A stretch of DNA of 64,000 bases from Pseudomonas pergaminensis (GTDB taxonomy: Bacteria > Pseudomonadota > Gammaproteobacteria > Pseudomonadales > Pseudomonadaceae), in the NCBI RefSeq assembly GCF_024112395.2, contig NZ_CP078013.2:372001-436000 (forward strand), read 5' to 3'. Below the pieces are notes generated by a model. That model saw only the letters and a program-made list of their open reading frames with translations, did not search any database and was not told the DNA's origin. The position numbers and the translations under genes are program-made. This document shows, one piece after another, positions 25,686-36,057 of the stretch. Position 1 is the first letter of the stretch. Every line of letters begins with the position of its first letter.

Positions 25686-26242
25686 GTGCAGTGAAAGTCT
25701 GGCGCGCCACCGATTACGTGCGCATGCCATGGAAAAACGGCGGTGGCAGCACCGAAGAAATCACCCGTGATGCCGGTACCGGCCTGGATGGTTTTGGCTG
25801 GCGACTGTCGATTGCCGATATTGCCGAGTCGGGTGGGTTTTCGACTTTCGCCGGCTACCAGCGCGTGATCACCGTGATCAAGGGCGCGGGCATGGTCCTG
25901 ACCGTGGACGGTGAGGAGCAGCGCGGTTTGTTACCGCTCCAACCCTTCGCGTTCAAGGGTGACAGCCAAGTGTCATGTCGCCTGATCACCGGGCCGATCC
26001 GCGACTTCAACCTGATCTATTCGCCACAGCGTTACCACGCACGGTTGCAATGGATCGATGGCGAGCAGCGCTTTTTCAGCACGGCGCAGACGGTGCTGGT
26101 GTTCAGCGTGGCGGATGAAGTGAAGGTGCTGGACCACAAGCTGGGGCATCACGACTGCCTGCAAGTGGACGGTAACACTGGCCTGCTGGATATCTCCGTC
26201 AGCGGCCGCAGCTGCATTATCGAACTGACTGCTCGCGATTAA
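25682..26242 (+). CDS. hutD: HutD family protein
   Basis: A 186-residue HutD/Ves-type cupin protein (VWRATDYVRMPWKNGGGSTEEI; GFGWRLSIADIAESGGFSTFAGYQR; RDFNLIYSPQRYHA). In Pseudomonas hut loci it is coupled to hutC and is proposed to limit hut induction; the biochemical activity is not established. The ATG overlaps the hutC TGA (ATGA), so the two are translationally coupled. Confidence 0.92.
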   Translation: MSAVKVWRATDYVRMPWKNGGGSTEEITRDAGTGLDGFGWRLSIADIAESGGFSTFAGYQRVITVIKGAGMVLTVDGEEQRGLLPLQPFAFKGDSQVSCRLITGPIRDFNLIYSPQRYHARLQWIDGEQRFFSTAQTVLVFSVADEVKVLDHKLGHHDCLQVDGNTGLLDISVSGRSCIIELTARD

Positions 26243-26246
26243 AAAC

Positions 26247-26335
26247 TGTGGGAGCGGGCTTGCCCGCGAATGCGGTGTATCAGTACCAGAGAGGCTGGCT
26301 GACCCACTGCATTCGCGGGCAAGCCTGCTCCCACA
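26247..26335. repeat. REPIN (paired REP)
   Basis: Arms TGTGGGAGCGGGCTTGCCCGCGAATGC / GCATTCGCGGGCAAGCCTGCTCCCACA. It occupies the first part of the 400-bp hutD-hutU gap; the remainder holds the hutU promoter. Confidence 0.85.
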
Positions 26336-26541
26336 TTTGTTTTGTGGAGAGCAACAGAACTGTTTCCAACGTCCGCACCAATTTGTTACCGAATGCCCCA
26401 GCGTGGCGCAAAACCACGCCATCGCGCCAAACCTCCCTTGCTGTAAAAATCCTCCGTAAGAAATTTCATTAAGTCTCCAAGCCTTAATTTCCAAGGCTTG
26501 CGCCCAGTTTCGAAAAAAATCTCAACAGCACCTTCAGCAAG

Positions 26542-26559
26542 TTGGCCGCTTGATTGCAT
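26542..26559 (+). promoter_or_regulatory. Candidate sigma-54 promoter of the hutU operon
   Basis: TTGGCCGCTTGATTGCAT has GG at 26544-26545 and GC at 26556-26557, the exact GG-N10-GC spacing, with a good -12 TTGCAT. The predicted start near 26569 falls inside the HutC operator. Sigma-54 control of hutU through CbrB/NtrC is known in P. fluorescens. No convincing NtrC box was found in the 200 bp upstream. Confidence 0.65.
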
Positions 26560-26562
26560 ATG

Positions 26563-26576
26563 CTTGTATGTACAAG
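26563..26576. promoter_or_regulatory. HutC operator at the hutU promoter
   Basis: CTTGTATGTACAAG, a CTTGTA/TACAAG palindrome identical to the core described for the Pseudomonas HutC site, positioned over the predicted +1 of the sigma-54 promoter. Confidence 0.88.
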
Positions 26577-26644
26577 TAAAGATGTGTGCGTAAGACTCTC
26601 CTTCGCACCATCCATGTTCGCGCATCATGCCGAGGAGTCCAGTC

Positions 26645-28330
26645 GTGACCGATTTTTCTAAAGCCAGGCCTACCAAATACCGTGACGTCGAAATCCGTGC
26701 CGCCCACGGTAACAAGCTCACCGCCAAAAGCTGGCTGACTGAAGCGCCGTTGCGCATGCTGATGAACAACCTCGACCCGCAAGTGGCCGAGAACCCGAAA
26801 GAATTGGTGGTGTACGGCGGTATCGGCCGCGCGGCGCGCAACTGGGAGTGCTACGACCAGATCGTCGAGAGCCTCACCAACCTGAATGACGACGAAACCC
26901 TGTTGGTGCAATCCGGCAAGCCGGTCGGCGTATTCAAGACCCACAGCAACGCCCCACGTGTACTGATCGCCAACTCCAACCTGGTGCCGCACTGGGCGAG
27001 TTGGGAACACTTCAACGAACTGGATGCCAAGGGCCTGGCCATGTACGGCCAGATGACCGCTGGCAGCTGGATCTACATCGGCAGCCAGGGCATCGTCCAA
27101 GGCACCTACGAAACCTTCGTCGAAGCGGGTCGCCAACACTACAACAGTGACCTGACTGGTCGTTGGGTCCTCACCGCCGGCCTCGGCGGCATGGGCGGCG
27201 CCCAGCCTCTGGCGGCCACTCTGGCCGGCGCGTGCTCGCTGAACATCGAGTGCCAACAAGTCAGCATCGACTTCCGCCTGAACAGCCGTTACGTCGACGA
27301 GCAAGCCACTGACCTCGACGACGCCCTGGCACGCATCGCCAAGTACACCAAGGAAGGCAAGGCCATCTCCATCGCCCTGCTGGGTAACGCCGCGGAAATC
27401 CTGCCGGAACTGGTCAAGCGTGGCGTACGCCCGGACATGGTCACCGACCAGACCAGCGCCCACGACCCGCTCAACGGCTACCTGCCGGCCGGTTGGACCT
27501 GGGACGAATACCGCTCCCGCGCCAAGACCGAGCCCGCCGCCGTAATCAAAGCCGCCAAGCAGTCGATGGCCGTGCACGTCAAAGCCATGCTGGAATTCCA
27601 GAAGCAAGGCATCCCGACCTTCGACTACGGCAACAACATCCGCCAGATGGCGCAAGAAGAAGGCGTGGAAAACGCCTTCGACTTCCCAGGTTTCGTACCG
27701 GCCTACATCCGCCCGCTGTTCTGCCGTGGCATCGGCCCGTTCCGTTGGGCTGCGCTGTCGGGCGACCCGCAAGACATCTACAAAACCGACGCCAAAGTCA
27801 AAGAGCTGATCCCGGACGACGCTCACCTGCACAACTGGCTGGACATGGCGCGCGAGCGCATCAGCTTCCAGGGCCTGCCGGCGCGTATCTGCTGGGTCGG
27901 CCTGGGCCAGCGTGCCAAGCTCGGCCTGGCGTTCAACGAAATGGTACGCAGCGGCGAGCTGTCGGCACCGGTCGTGATCGGCCGTGACCACCTCGACTCC
28001 GGCTCGGTATCCAGCCCGAACCGCGAAACCGAAGCCATGCAGGACGGTTCTGACGCCGTGTCCGACTGGCCACTGCTCAACGCCTTGCTCAACACCGCCA
28101 GCGGCGCGACCTGGGTTTCGCTGCACCACGGTGGTGGCGTAGGCATGGGCTTCTCCCAGCACTCCGGCATGGTGATCGTCTGCGACGGCACCGACGAAGC
28201 GGCTGAGCGCATTGCCCGTGTACTGCACAACGACCCGGCCACCGGTGTGATGCGTCACGCAGACGCTGGCTACCAGATCGCGATCGACTGCGCCAAAGAG
28301 CAGGGCCTCAATCTCCCGATGATCAAATAA
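26645..28330 (+). CDS. hutU: Urocanate hydratase (urocanase)
   Basis: A 561-residue NAD+-dependent enzyme converting urocanate to imidazolone-5-propionate in the cytoplasm. Typical segments: [36 protein letters not shown] (dinucleotide loop); [14 protein letters not shown]; and [20 protein letters not shown] with the conserved Cys near 410. GTG 26645 is chosen since GAGGAG lies 7 nt upstream and family proteins start near this point; an ATG at 26627 in frame lacks a ribosome site. First gene behind the HutC-controlled promoter. Confidence 0.96.
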   Translation: MTDFSKARPTKYRDVEIRAAHGNKLTAKSWLTEAPLRMLMNNLDPQVAENPKELVVYGGIGRAARNWECYDQIVESLTNLNDDETLLVQSGKPVGVFKTHSNAPRVLIANSNLVPHWASWEHFNELDAKGLAMYGQMTAGSWIYIGSQGIVQGTYETFVEAGRQHYNSDLTGRWVLTAGLGGMGGAQPLAATLAGACSLNIECQQVSIDFRLNSRYVDEQATDLDDALARIAKYTKEGKAISIALLGNAAEILPELVKRGVRPDMVTDQTSAHDPLNGYLPAGWTWDEYRSRAKTEPAAVIKAAKQSMAVHVKAMLEFQKQGIPTFDYGNNIRQMAQEEGVENAFDFPGFVPAYIRPLFCRGIGPFRWAALSGDPQDIYKTDAKVKELIPDDAHLHNWLDMARERISFQGLPARICWVGLGQRAKLGLAFNEMVRSGELSAPVVIGRDHLDSGSVSSPNRETEAMQDGSDAVSDWPLLNALLNTASGATWVSLHHGGGVGMGFSQHSGMVIVCDGTDEAAERIARVLHNDPATGVMRHADAGYQIAIDCAKEQGLNLPMIK

Positions 28331-28335
28331 CCCAT

Positions 28336-28422
28336 TGTGGGAACGGGCTTGCCTGCGATGGCATCCCCTCGGTTCTACTGATAGATCGAGTCGCCCGCAT
28401 CGCAGGCAAGCCAGCTCCCACA
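28336..28422. repeat. REPIN (paired REP) inside the hut operon
   Basis: Arms TGTGGGAACGGGCTTGCCTGCGATG / CATCGCAGGCAAGCCAGCTCCCACA lie between hutU and the permease gene, where a hairpin could lower downstream expression. Confidence 0.82.
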
Positions 28423-28475
28423 GAAAAGCGGTTTTACGCAGGCTTTATGAACAATCCATCAGAGGTTGAACCGAC

Positions 28476-29921
28476 ATGGCTGCAAATGACACCACCCCGT
28501 TGATCGAAAGGCGTTCGATCGACTACATCCCGGAAGCGGAAAGACACGGTCGTCTGTTTAGCCAGTTCACCCTGTGGATGGGCGCCAACCTGCAGATCAC
28601 CGCGATTGTCACCGGGGCCTTGGCCGTGGTGCTGGGCGGTGATGTGTTCTGGTCGTTGATCGGGCTGTTTGTCGGTCAACTGATCGGCGGCGGCGTCATG
28701 GCGTTGCATGCGGCGCAGGGGCCCAAGCTGGGCCTGCCGCAGATGATTTCCAGTCGGGTGCAGTTCGGCGTGTATGGCGCGGCCATTCCGATCGTGCTGG
28801 TGTGCCTGATGTACCTGGGTTTCACCGCCACCGGCACGGTGCTGTCCGGTCAAGCGCTGGGCCAGTTGTTCGGGGTCAGCGACAGCACCGGTATTTTGAT
28901 TTTCGCCAGTGTCATCGTGCTGGTCACGGTGCTGGGCTACCGGGTAATCCATTTCATCGGCCGAGTCGCCAGCGTCATTGGCGTGATCGCCTTTGTCTAC
29001 CTGTTCAGCCGCCTGATAAGCCAGACCGACGTTGGCGCTCTCCTGCAAATCCGTCACTTCAGCTGGAGCAGTTTTCTGCTGGCGGTGTCGCTCGCGGCCT
29101 CCTGGCAGATCGCCTTCGGCCCTTACGTGGCGGACTACTCGCGTTACCTGCCGAGCACCACGTCATCGGTAAAGACTTTTTTCGCCGCCGGCGCGGGTTC
29201 GGTCGTGGGCGCTCAGGTGGCGATGGTCCTCGGCGTGTTTGCCGCAGCCATGTCCAATGGTCAGTTCGCCGGGCATGAAGTGGCCTACATCGTTGGCTTG
29301 AGCGGTACCGGCGCCACCGCTGCGCTGCTGTACTTCAGCATCGCGTTTGGCAAGGTCACCATCTCGACGCTGAACTCCTACGGCAGCTTCATGTGCATCG
29401 CGACCATCATCAGCGGCTTCCGTGGTCGCCTTGAGGTCACGCGCCTGCAGCGCTTGGTATTCGTGCTGGTGATTGTCGGGACCGCGACCCTGATCGCGTT
29501 GCTCGGCCAGCACTCGTTCCTCGGTGCGTTCAAGTCTTTCATCCTGTTCCTGCTGGCGTTCTTCACGCCCTGGAGTGCGATCAACCTGGTGGACTACTAC
29601 TGCATCACCCGCGAGCGCTATGACGTGCCGGCACTGGCCGACCCCAACGGGCGCTATGGCCGCTGGAACCTGCTGGGTATCAGCGTGTATGTCTTCGGCG
29701 TGCTGGTGCAGTTGCCGTTCATCTCCACCAAGTTCTACACCGGCCCCCTCGTGGCCGCGCTGGGTGATGTGGATATTTCCTGGATCATCGGCCTGGTGCT
29801 GCCGGCGGCGCTGTATTACCTGTGTGCAAAAAAATGGCACGGCACGGTGCCCGATCACCTGATCCTGCCAACAGAGCAGGGCGCTATACCAAGAGCAAAC
29901 GGGCTGGCTGCACAAGCCTGA
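28476..29921 (+). CDS. hutTu: NCS1-type permease, probable urocanate transporter
   Basis: A 481-residue inner-membrane permease with about 12 hydrophobic helices, of the cytosine/purine (NCS1, CodB-like) family: ANLQITAIVTGALAVVLGG; FGPYVADYSRYLP; and FFTPWSAINLVDYYCI are NCS1 hallmarks. Its place after hutU, with the hut operon continuing, matches the urocanate permease of P. fluorescens. Substrate by context, not by sequence; a cytosine-type substrate is less likely here as no codA is nearby. Confidence 0.8.
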   Translation: MAANDTTPLIERRSIDYIPEAERHGRLFSQFTLWMGANLQITAIVTGALAVVLGGDVFWSLIGLFVGQLIGGGVMALHAAQGPKLGLPQMISSRVQFGVYGAAIPIVLVCLMYLGFTATGTVLSGQALGQLFGVSDSTGILIFASVIVLVTVLGYRVIHFIGRVASVIGVIAFVYLFSRLISQTDVGALLQIRHFSWSSFLLAVSLAASWQIAFGPYVADYSRYLPSTTSSVKTFFAAGAGSVVGAQVAMVLGVFAAAMSNGQFAGHEVAYIVGLSGTGATAALLYFSIAFGKVTISTLNSYGSFMCIATIISGFRGRLEVTRLQRLVFVLVIVGTATLIALLGQHSFLGAFKSFILFLLAFFTPWSAINLVDYYCITRERYDVPALADPNGRYGRWNLLGISVYVFGVLVQLPFISTKFYTGPLVAALGDVDISWIIGLVLPAALYYLCAKKWHGTVPDHLILPTEQGAIPRANGLAAQA

Positions 29922-29990
29922 TGGGACGTGGACAGGGCAGGATGCCTACTGACTGCCGTAATCCATTTCAAGATTGGGAGCGTCACAACA

Positions 29991-30956
29991 ATGAAAATGC
30001 ATAAGACCCTGCTGGCCACCTTGCTCTCTGCAGGTTTGCTCGCCTCCGCTGGCGCCCAGGCAGCCGGCTGGTGCGAATCCGGCAAACCGGTGAAGTTCGC
30101 CGGCCTGAACTGGGAAAGCGGCATGTTGCTCACCGACATCCTGCAAACCGTGCTGGAAAAAGGCTACGGCTGCAAAACCGACAGCCTGCCGGGCAACTCC
30201 ATCACCATGGAAAACGCCCTGAGCAGCAATGACATCCAAGTGTTCGCCGAAGAATGGGTGGGCCGCAGTGAAGTCTGGAACAAAGCCGAGAAGGCCGGCA
30301 AAGTCGTTGGCGTCGGCGCCCCGGTCGTGGGCGCTATCGAAGGTTGGTACGTGCCGCGCTATGTGATCGAAGGCGACGCCAAACGCAAGCTGGAACCCAA
30401 GGCGCCGGACCTGAAAAACATCGCCGACCTGGCCAAGTACGCCTCGGTGTTTAAGGACCAGGAAGAACCGTCCAAGGGCCGTTTCTACAACTGCCCAGCC
30501 GGCTGGACCTGCGAGCTGGACAACAGCGAGATGCTGAAAAGCTACGGCCTGGAAAATTCCTACACCAACTTCCGCCCAGGCACCGGCCCGGCGCTGGATG
30601 CGGCGGTGCTGTCGAGCTACAAGCGTGGCGAGCCGATTCTGTTCTACTACTGGTCGCCGACGCCGCTGATGGGCCAGGTTGACCTGGTCAAGCTGGAAGA
30701 AAAACCCGGCGTGGATAAAAGCGTGAGCATCAAGGTCGGCCTGTCCAAGACCTTCCATGAGCAAGCCCCTGAGCTGGTGGCCGTGCTGGAAAAGGTCAAC
30801 CTGCCTATCGACCTGCTGAACCAGAACCTGGGTCGCATGGCCAAGGAGCGAATTGAGTCGCCAAAACTGGCGAAAATTTTCCTCAAGGAACATCCTGAAG
30901 TCTGGCACGCCTGGGTGAGCGACGACGCAGCCAAGAAAATCGACGCGGCCTTGTAG
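29991..30956 (+). CDS. hutX: Histidine ABC transporter, substrate-binding protein
   Basis: A 321-residue periplasmic binding protein of the glycine betaine/proline (OpuAC) type with signal peptide KTLLATLLSAGLLASAGAQA|AG. Mature motifs include VKFAGLNWESGMLLTDI, GNSITMENALSSNDIQVFAEEWVGR and PILFYYWSPTPLMGQVDLVKLEE. It feeds hutW-hutV, which follow at once. ATG 29991 fits the signal peptide. Histidine specificity is inferred from the hut context and the hutXWV precedent. Confidence 0.88.
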   Translation: MKMHKTLLATLLSAGLLASAGAQAAGWCESGKPVKFAGLNWESGMLLTDILQTVLEKGYGCKTDSLPGNSITMENALSSNDIQVFAEEWVGRSEVWNKAEKAGKVVGVGAPVVGAIEGWYVPRYVIEGDAKRKLEPKAPDLKNIADLAKYASVFKDQEEPSKGRFYNCPAGWTCELDNSEMLKSYGLENSYTNFRPGTGPALDAAVLSSYKRGEPILFYYWSPTPLMGQVDLVKLEEKPGVDKSVSIKVGLSKTFHEQAPELVAVLEKVNLPIDLLNQNLGRMAKERIESPKLAKIFLKEHPEVWHAWVSDDAAKKIDAAL

Positions 30957-31027
30957 GTCAAGCGTGCCCGGCTACCCTGAAGGGCAGCCGGGCGCCTGGC
31001 CACAACCCACTGGATCGAGAGCACGAT

Positions 31028-31879
31028 ATGTTTCCTGAGAGTTTTACGTTTTCCATCGCCGACTGGGTCAACGGTTGGGTGGACTCATTGGTCACCAACT
31101 ACGGTGATGTGTTCCGGCACATTTCCGACACCCTGCTGTGGGCCATCGTCAACCTGGAAGGGTTGCTGCGCGCAGCGCCCTGGTGGCTGATGCTGGCCAT
31201 CGTCGGCGGCGTCGCCTGGCATGCCACCCGCAAGGTGGTGACCACGGCGGTGATCGTCGGTTTGCTGTTCCTGGTCGGCGCGGTTGGCCTATGGGACAAG
31301 CTGATGCAGACCCTCGCCTTAATGATGGTCGCCACGGTGATCTCGGTGCTGATCGGTATCCCGCTAGGCATTCTTTCGGCACGCAGCAATCGCCTGCGTT
31401 CAGTGCTGATGCCGCTGCTCGACATCATGCAAACCATGCCCAGCTTTGTGTACCTGATCCCGGTGCTGATGCTGTTCGGCCTGGGCAAGGTCCCGGCGAT
31501 TTTCGCCACGGTGATCTACGCCGCGCCACCGCTGATCCGTCTCACTGACCTGGGTATTCGCCAGGTCGACGGCGAGGTCATGGAAGCCATCAACGCCTTC
31601 GGCGCCAACCGTTGGCAGCAACTGTTCGGTGTGCAACTGCCGCTGGCGTTGCCAAGCATCATGGCCGGTATCAACCAGACCACCATGATGGCGCTGTCGA
31701 TGGTGGTGATCGCCTCGATGATCGGCGCCCGTGGCTTGGGTGAAGACGTCCTCGTCGGCATCCAGACCCTCAACGTCGGCCGAGGCCTCGAAGCCGGGCT
31801 GGCGATCGTGATTCTCGCAGTGGTCATCGACCGCATTACCCAGGCCTATGGTCGTCCACGGCATGAGGCGAGCAAATGA
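31028..31879 (+). CDS. hutW: Histidine ABC transporter, permease
   Basis: A 283-residue inner-membrane permease of the ProW/OpuAB class: N-terminal amphipathic part ([22 protein letters not shown]), then about six helices with the ABC-contact EAA-like loop [36 protein letters not shown]. The stop overlaps the hutV start by 4 nt (ATGA). It works with hutX and hutV. Confidence 0.9.
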   Translation: MFPESFTFSIADWVNGWVDSLVTNYGDVFRHISDTLLWAIVNLEGLLRAAPWWLMLAIVGGVAWHATRKVVTTAVIVGLLFLVGAVGLWDKLMQTLALMMVATVISVLIGIPLGILSARSNRLRSVLMPLLDIMQTMPSFVYLIPVLMLFGLGKVPAIFATVIYAAPPLIRLTDLGIRQVDGEVMEAINAFGANRWQQLFGVQLPLALPSIMAGINQTTMMALSMVVIASMIGARGLGEDVLVGIQTLNVGRGLEAGLAIVILAVVIDRITQAYGRPRHEASK

Positions 31880-32700
31880 CTACTGTCAGCAAAATCGAAG
31901 TTAAAAACGTCTTCAAGATCTTCGGCGCGCGCTCCAAGGATGCGCTGGCCATGGTCGGGCAGGGCAAGACCAAGGACCAGGTCCTGGCCGAGACCGGCTG
32001 CGTGGTCGGCGTGAACGACTTGTCCCTGAGCATCGGCACCGGTGAGATCTTCGTGATCATGGGCCTGTCGGGTTCCGGCAAGTCCACCCTGGTGCGTCAC
32101 TTCAACCGCCTGATCGACCCGACCAGTGGCGCGATCCTGGTGGACGGCGAAGACATCCTGCAGCTGGACATGGAAGCCCTGCGCCAATTCCGTCGACACA
32201 AGATCAGCATGGTGTTCCAGAGCTTCGGCCTGTTGCCCCACAAGAGCGTGCTCGACAACGTCGCCTACGGCCTCAAGGTGCGTGGCGAAACCAAACAGGT
32301 GTGCGCCGAACGCGCCCTGCACTGGATCGAAACCGTGGGCCTCAAGGGCTACGAAAACAAATACCCGCACCAGCTTTCCGGTGGCATGCGCCAACGTGTC
32401 GGCCTGGCCCGCGCGCTCGCGGCCGACACCGACATCATCTTGATGGACGAAGCCTTCAGCGCCCTCGACCCACTGATCCGCGCCGAGATGCAGGACCAGT
32501 TGCTGGAGCTGCAAAAGACCCTGCACAAAACCATCGTGTTCATCACCCACGACCTCGACGAGGCCGTGCGCATCGGCAACCGCATCGCGATCCTCAAGGA
32601 CGGCAAGCTGATTCAGGTCGGCACACCTCGGGAGATCCTGCATTCGCCGGCGGATGAATATGTGGATCGGTTTGTCCAGCGGCGGGCGGCGGTGGTCTGA
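31876..32700 (+). CDS. hutV: Histidine ABC transporter, ATP-binding protein
   Basis: A 274-residue ATPase with Walker [11 protein letters not shown]-loop [16 protein letters not shown], signature [16 protein letters not shown], Walker [14 protein letters not shown] and switch His in [10 protein letters not shown]. It lacks the C-terminal CBS domains of longer ProV proteins, ending soon after the ABC domain. Coupled to hutW. Confidence 0.92.
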   Translation: MTTVSKIEVKNVFKIFGARSKDALAMVGQGKTKDQVLAETGCVVGVNDLSLSIGTGEIFVIMGLSGSGKSTLVRHFNRLIDPTSGAILVDGEDILQLDMEALRQFRRHKISMVFQSFGLLPHKSVLDNVAYGLKVRGETKQVCAERALHWIETVGLKGYENKYPHQLSGGMRQRVGLARALAADTDIILMDEAFSALDPLIRAEMQDQLLELQKTLHKTIVFITHDLDEAVRIGNRIAILKDGKLIQVGTPREILHSPADEYVDRFVQRRAAVV

Positions 32701-32708
32701 TCCGGACC

Positions 32709-32815
32709 TTGTGGTGAGCCGGCTGGCGCTATCGCAGGCGAGCCAGCTCCCACATTTGATCGGGTTCACACAGCTCAAATGTGGGAGCCGGGCTTGCCCG
32801 CGATGAGGCCGGCAA
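32709..32815. repeat. Two REPs in reversed (tail-to-tail) order
   Basis: A right-arm REP (ATCGCAGGCGAGCCAGCTCCCACATTTGA) is followed by a left-arm REP (TCAAATGTGGGAGCCGGGCTTGCCCGCGATG), the opposite order from REPINs. It lies between hutV and hutH1. Confidence 0.75.
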
Positions 32816-32845
32816 AGCGGCACAAGAATTAAAGAAGGTATAAAG

Positions 32846-34354
32846 ATGTCCCAGGCAGCAAAAATCATCATCGCCAACGCCCCGCTGCGCTGGCAGGACG
32901 TCGTCGCCGTCGCCCGTCACGGCGCGGTACTCGAACTCTCGGGCCAGGCCTGGGCGCGCATCGACAACGCGCAAGCCATCGTGCAGCGCATCGTCACCAG
33001 CGGTGAGCGCGCCTATGGCGTGAACACTGGCCTGGGTGCGCTGTGCAATGTGTCGCTCAAGGGCGAACAACTCAGCCAACTGTCGCGCAACACCTTGCTG
33101 AGCCATGCCTGCGGCGTCGGTCCGGTGCTGAGTGATGAGCAGACCCGCGCAATCATCTGTGCCGCCATCATCAACTACAGCCACGGCAAGTCCGGCCTGC
33201 ATCCGCAGGTGGTGCACTCGTTGCTGGCGCTGCTCAACCACGGCATCACTCCGCAAGTACCGTCCCAGGGTTCGGTGGGTTACCTGACCCACATGGCCCA
33301 CGTTGGCGTGGCTTTGCTGGGTGTGGGCCAGGTGAGTTACCAAGGCCGGGTCGTTCCGGCGCAAGAGGCATTAAGCGCGGAAGGTTTGCAGCCGGTGGTG
33401 CTCGGCGCCAAGGACGGCCTGTGCCTGGTCAACGGCACGCCGTGCATGACCGGCTTGAGCTGCCTGGCCTTGGCCGACGCGCACCACTTGCTGCAATGGG
33501 CCGACGTGATCGGCGCCATGAGTTTCGAAGCCCAGCGTGGGCAGATCGATGCCTTCGATGAAGAAATCATCGCGCTCAAGCCGCACCCTGGCATGCAACA
33601 CGTGGGAATGAACCTGCGCGCCTTGCTCGATGGCAGCGAAGTGATCGCCAGCAGCAAGGGCATTCGCACTCAGGATGCGTTGAGCATCCGCTCGATCCCG
33701 CAGATCCACGGCGCGGCGCGCGACCAGGTGGAGCACGCCACACGCCAGATCGAAACCGAACTCAACAGTGCCACCGACAACCCGTTGGTGCTCGGCACGC
33801 CGGACCACTACCGCGTGGTGTCCCAGGCCAATCCGCACGGGCAGTCCGTCGCGCTGGCGGCGGACATGCTGGCGATTGCCCTGGCTGAAATCGGCTCGGT
33901 GGCCGAACGCCGCCTGGACCGCCTGATCAACCCGCACGTCAGCGGCTTGCCGGCGTTCCTGGTCAGCAACCCTGGGGTCAACTCCGGGATGATGATTGTG
34001 CAGTACGTCGCCGCCTCGCTGTGTGGGCAGAACCGCCAGTTGGCGCAACCGGCGGTGCTCGACAATTTCGTCACCTCGGGCCTGCAGGAAGACCACCTGA
34101 GCATGGGCACCAATGCCGCGCTCAAGCTGCACCAGGTGTTGGCCAACGTGACGCAGATCCTCGCCATCGAGTACCTGCTGGCCGCCCAGGCGTTTGAGTT
34201 CTTGAAGGACCAGCGCTTCGGCGTGGGCACCGACCGTGCGTGGCGCCTGCTGCGTGAAGTGGTGCCGGCCTATGAGCAGGACCGCTGGCTGGCGCCGGAC
34301 ATTGCGGCCGCCGCCAAGCTACTCAAAGACACCGACTTACCGAATTTACACTGA
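32846..34354 (+). CDS. hutH1: HutH-like aromatic amino acid lyase paralogue lacking the MIO tripeptide
   Basis: A 502-residue member of the histidine/phenylalanine ammonia-lyase superfamily. The fold and several active-site segments persist: [11 protein letters not shown] (active-site Tyr), [22 protein letters not shown] (substrate Arg) and QEDHLSM. The helix-start loop that makes the MIO electrophile, [15 protein letters not shown] in true HAL, here reads [11 protein letters not shown] (residues 142-152): Ala-Ser-Gly is missing and the flanking DLAPL is changed. Without it ordinary ammonia-lyase chemistry is not expected. It may be a regulatory or scaffold paralogue, a different enzyme, or non-functional; the frame is intact and codon use normal, which suggests selection. 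It sits between hutV and the canonical hutH. Confidence 0.85.
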   Translation: MSQAAKIIIANAPLRWQDVVAVARHGAVLELSGQAWARIDNAQAIVQRIVTSGERAYGVNTGLGALCNVSLKGEQLSQLSRNTLLSHACGVGPVLSDEQTRAIICAAIINYSHGKSGLHPQVVHSLLALLNHGITPQVPSQGSVGYLTHMAHVGVALLGVGQVSYQGRVVPAQEALSAEGLQPVVLGAKDGLCLVNGTPCMTGLSCLALADAHHLLQWADVIGAMSFEAQRGQIDAFDEEIIALKPHPGMQHVGMNLRALLDGSEVIASSKGIRTQDALSIRSIPQIHGAARDQVEHATRQIETELNSATDNPLVLGTPDHYRVVSQANPHGQSVALAADMLAIALAEIGSVAERRLDRLINPHVSGLPAFLVSNPGVNSGMMIVQYVAASLCGQNRQLAQPAVLDNFVTSGLQEDHLSMGTNAALKLHQVLANVTQILAIEYLLAAQAFEFLKDQRFGVGTDRAWRLLREVVPAYEQDRWLAPDIAAAAKLLKDTDLPNLH

Positions 34355-34365
34355 AGACTATTCAA

Positions 34366-34373
34366 AAGAACAA
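34366..34373 (+). promoter_or_regulatory. Candidate Hfq/Crc CA motif ahead of hutH
   Basis: AAGAACAA fits the AANAANAA motif used by Hfq-Crc for catabolite repression; it lies 18 nt upstream of the hutH GTG, next to its GGAG ribosome site. Confidence 0.45.
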
Positions 34374-34391
34374 TTCAAAAGGAGCATGAAT

Positions 34392-35924
34392 GTGACTGCG
34401 CTAAACCTGATTCCAGGCCAACTGAGCCTTGCCCAACTGCGAGCCATCTACCAGCAGCCGGTAACCCTCAGTCTGGATGACAGCGCCACGGCGCAGATCG
34501 AAGCCAGTGTGGCCTGCGTGGAGCAGATTCTCGCCGAGAACCGCACCGCCTATGGCATCAACACCGGTTTCGGCCTGCTGGCCTCGACCCGCATCGCCAG
34601 CGAAGACCTGGAAAACCTCCAGCGTTCCCTGGTGCTGTCCCACGCCGCTGGCGTCGGTGAGCCGATCAGCGATGCGCTGGTGCGGCTGGTCATGGTGCTC
34701 AAGGTCAACAGCCTGAGCCGTGGGTTCTCCGGGATCCGCCGCCAGGTGATCGACGCGCTGATCGCACTGATCAACGCCGAGGTGTACCCGCATATTCCAC
34801 TCAAAGGTTCGGTAGGCGCCTCGGGCGATCTGGCACCTTTGGCGCACATGTCCCTGGTGCTGCTGGGCGAAGGCAAGGCGCGCTATAAAGGCGAATGGCT
34901 GGAAGCCACCGAAGCGCTGAAAGTTGCCGGCCTCACGCCGCTGACCCTCGCCGCCAAGGAAGGCCTGGCGCTGCTCAATGGCACCCAGGTGTCGACGGCT
35001 TATGCGCTGCGTGGCCTGTTCGAAGGCGAAGACCTGTTCGCCGGCGCCCTGGCCTGTGGCGGTCTCACCGTGGAAGCCGTGCTCGGTTCGCGCTCGCCGT
35101 TCGACGCACGCATTCATGCGGCGCGCGGCCAACGTGGGCAGATCGATTCGGCGGCAGCCTACCGTGACCTGCTCGGCGACAGCAGCCAGGTGTCGCAGTC
35201 GCACCAGAACTGCGACAAGGTGCAGGACCCGTACTCCCTGCGCTGCCAGCCACAAGTCATGGGCGCCTGCCTGACCCAGTTCCGCCAGGCCGCTGAAGTG
35301 CTGGTGGTCGAAGCCAACGCCGTGTCGGATAACCCACTGGTATTTGCCGCTGAAGGCGACGTGATCTCCGGCGGCAACTTCCACGCCGAGCCGGTGGCCA
35401 TGGCGGCCGACAACATGGCGCTGGCCATCGCCGAAATCGGCTCGCTGAGCGAGCGTCGCATCTCGCTGATGATGGACAAGCACATGTCGCAACTGCCGCC
35501 GTTCCTGGTGGGCAACGGTGGGGTGAACTCGGGCTTCATGATCGCCCAGGTGACTGCCGCGGCACTCGCCAGTGAGAACAAGGCGCTGGCCCATCCCCAT
35601 AGCGTCGACAGCCTGCCGACCTCAGCCAACCAGGAAGACCATGTGTCCATGGCCCCGGCTGCCGGCAAGCGCCTGTGGGAAATGGCCGAGAACACCCGTG
35701 GCATCCTCGCGGTTGAGTGGCTGGCCGCCTGCCAGGGCCTGGACCTGCGCGAAGGCCTGAAAACCTCGCCGAAGCTGGAAAAGGCGCGCGGCATCCTGCG
35801 CGACAAAGTGGCGTTCTACGACAAGGACCGCTTCTTCGCCCCGGATATCAACGCTGCCAGCGAACTGCTCGCCACTCGCTGCTTGAACGAGCTGGTACCG
35901 GCCAAGTTGCTGCCGAGCCTCTAA
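34392..35924 (+). CDS. hutH: Histidine ammonia-lyase
   Basis: A 510-residue HAL that deaminates L-histidine to urocanate, the first step of the pathway. It carries the MIO-forming Ala143-Ser144-Gly145 in [17 protein letters not shown], Tyr in [35 protein letters not shown] and the QEDHVSM loop. GTG 34392 is chosen since GGAG is 7 nt upstream and the length equals P. putida HAL; ATG 34386 in frame has the ribosome site only 1 nt away. It is the canonical enzyme (hutH2 in strains with two copies). Confidence 0.96.
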   Translation: MTALNLIPGQLSLAQLRAIYQQPVTLSLDDSATAQIEASVACVEQILAENRTAYGINTGFGLLASTRIASEDLENLQRSLVLSHAAGVGEPISDALVRLVMVLKVNSLSRGFSGIRRQVIDALIALINAEVYPHIPLKGSVGASGDLAPLAHMSLVLLGEGKARYKGEWLEATEALKVAGLTPLTLAAKEGLALLNGTQVSTAYALRGLFEGEDLFAGALACGGLTVEAVLGSRSPFDARIHAARGQRGQIDSAAAYRDLLGDSSQVSQSHQNCDKVQDPYSLRCQPQVMGACLTQFRQAAEVLVVEANAVSDNPLVFAAEGDVISGGNFHAEPVAMAADNMALAIAEIGSLSERRISLMMDKHMSQLPPFLVGNGGVNSGFMIAQVTAAALASENKALAHPHSVDSLPTSANQEDHVSMAPAAGKRLWEMAENTRGILAVEWLAACQGLDLREGLKTSPKLEKARGILRDKVAFYDKDRFFAPDINAASELLATRCLNELVPAKLLPSL

Positions 35925-35934
35925 GAGCGCCCTC

Positions 35935-36026
35935 TGTAGGAGCCGGCTTGCCGGCGATAGCTTTCTGTCAGTTAAAGAATGTACGACTGATACACCGCCA
36001 TCGCAGACAAGCCAGCTCCCACATTT
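35935..36026. repeat. REPIN (paired REP) with diverged arms
   Basis: Left TGTAGGAGCCGGCTTGCCGGCGATAG, right ATCGCAGACAAGCCAGCTCCCACATTT; the two arms belong to slightly different variants. Between hutH and the histidine permease gene. Confidence 0.75.
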
Positions 36027-36057
36027 GAGCGTTCGCAGCTCTGAATTTTCTCAGGAT

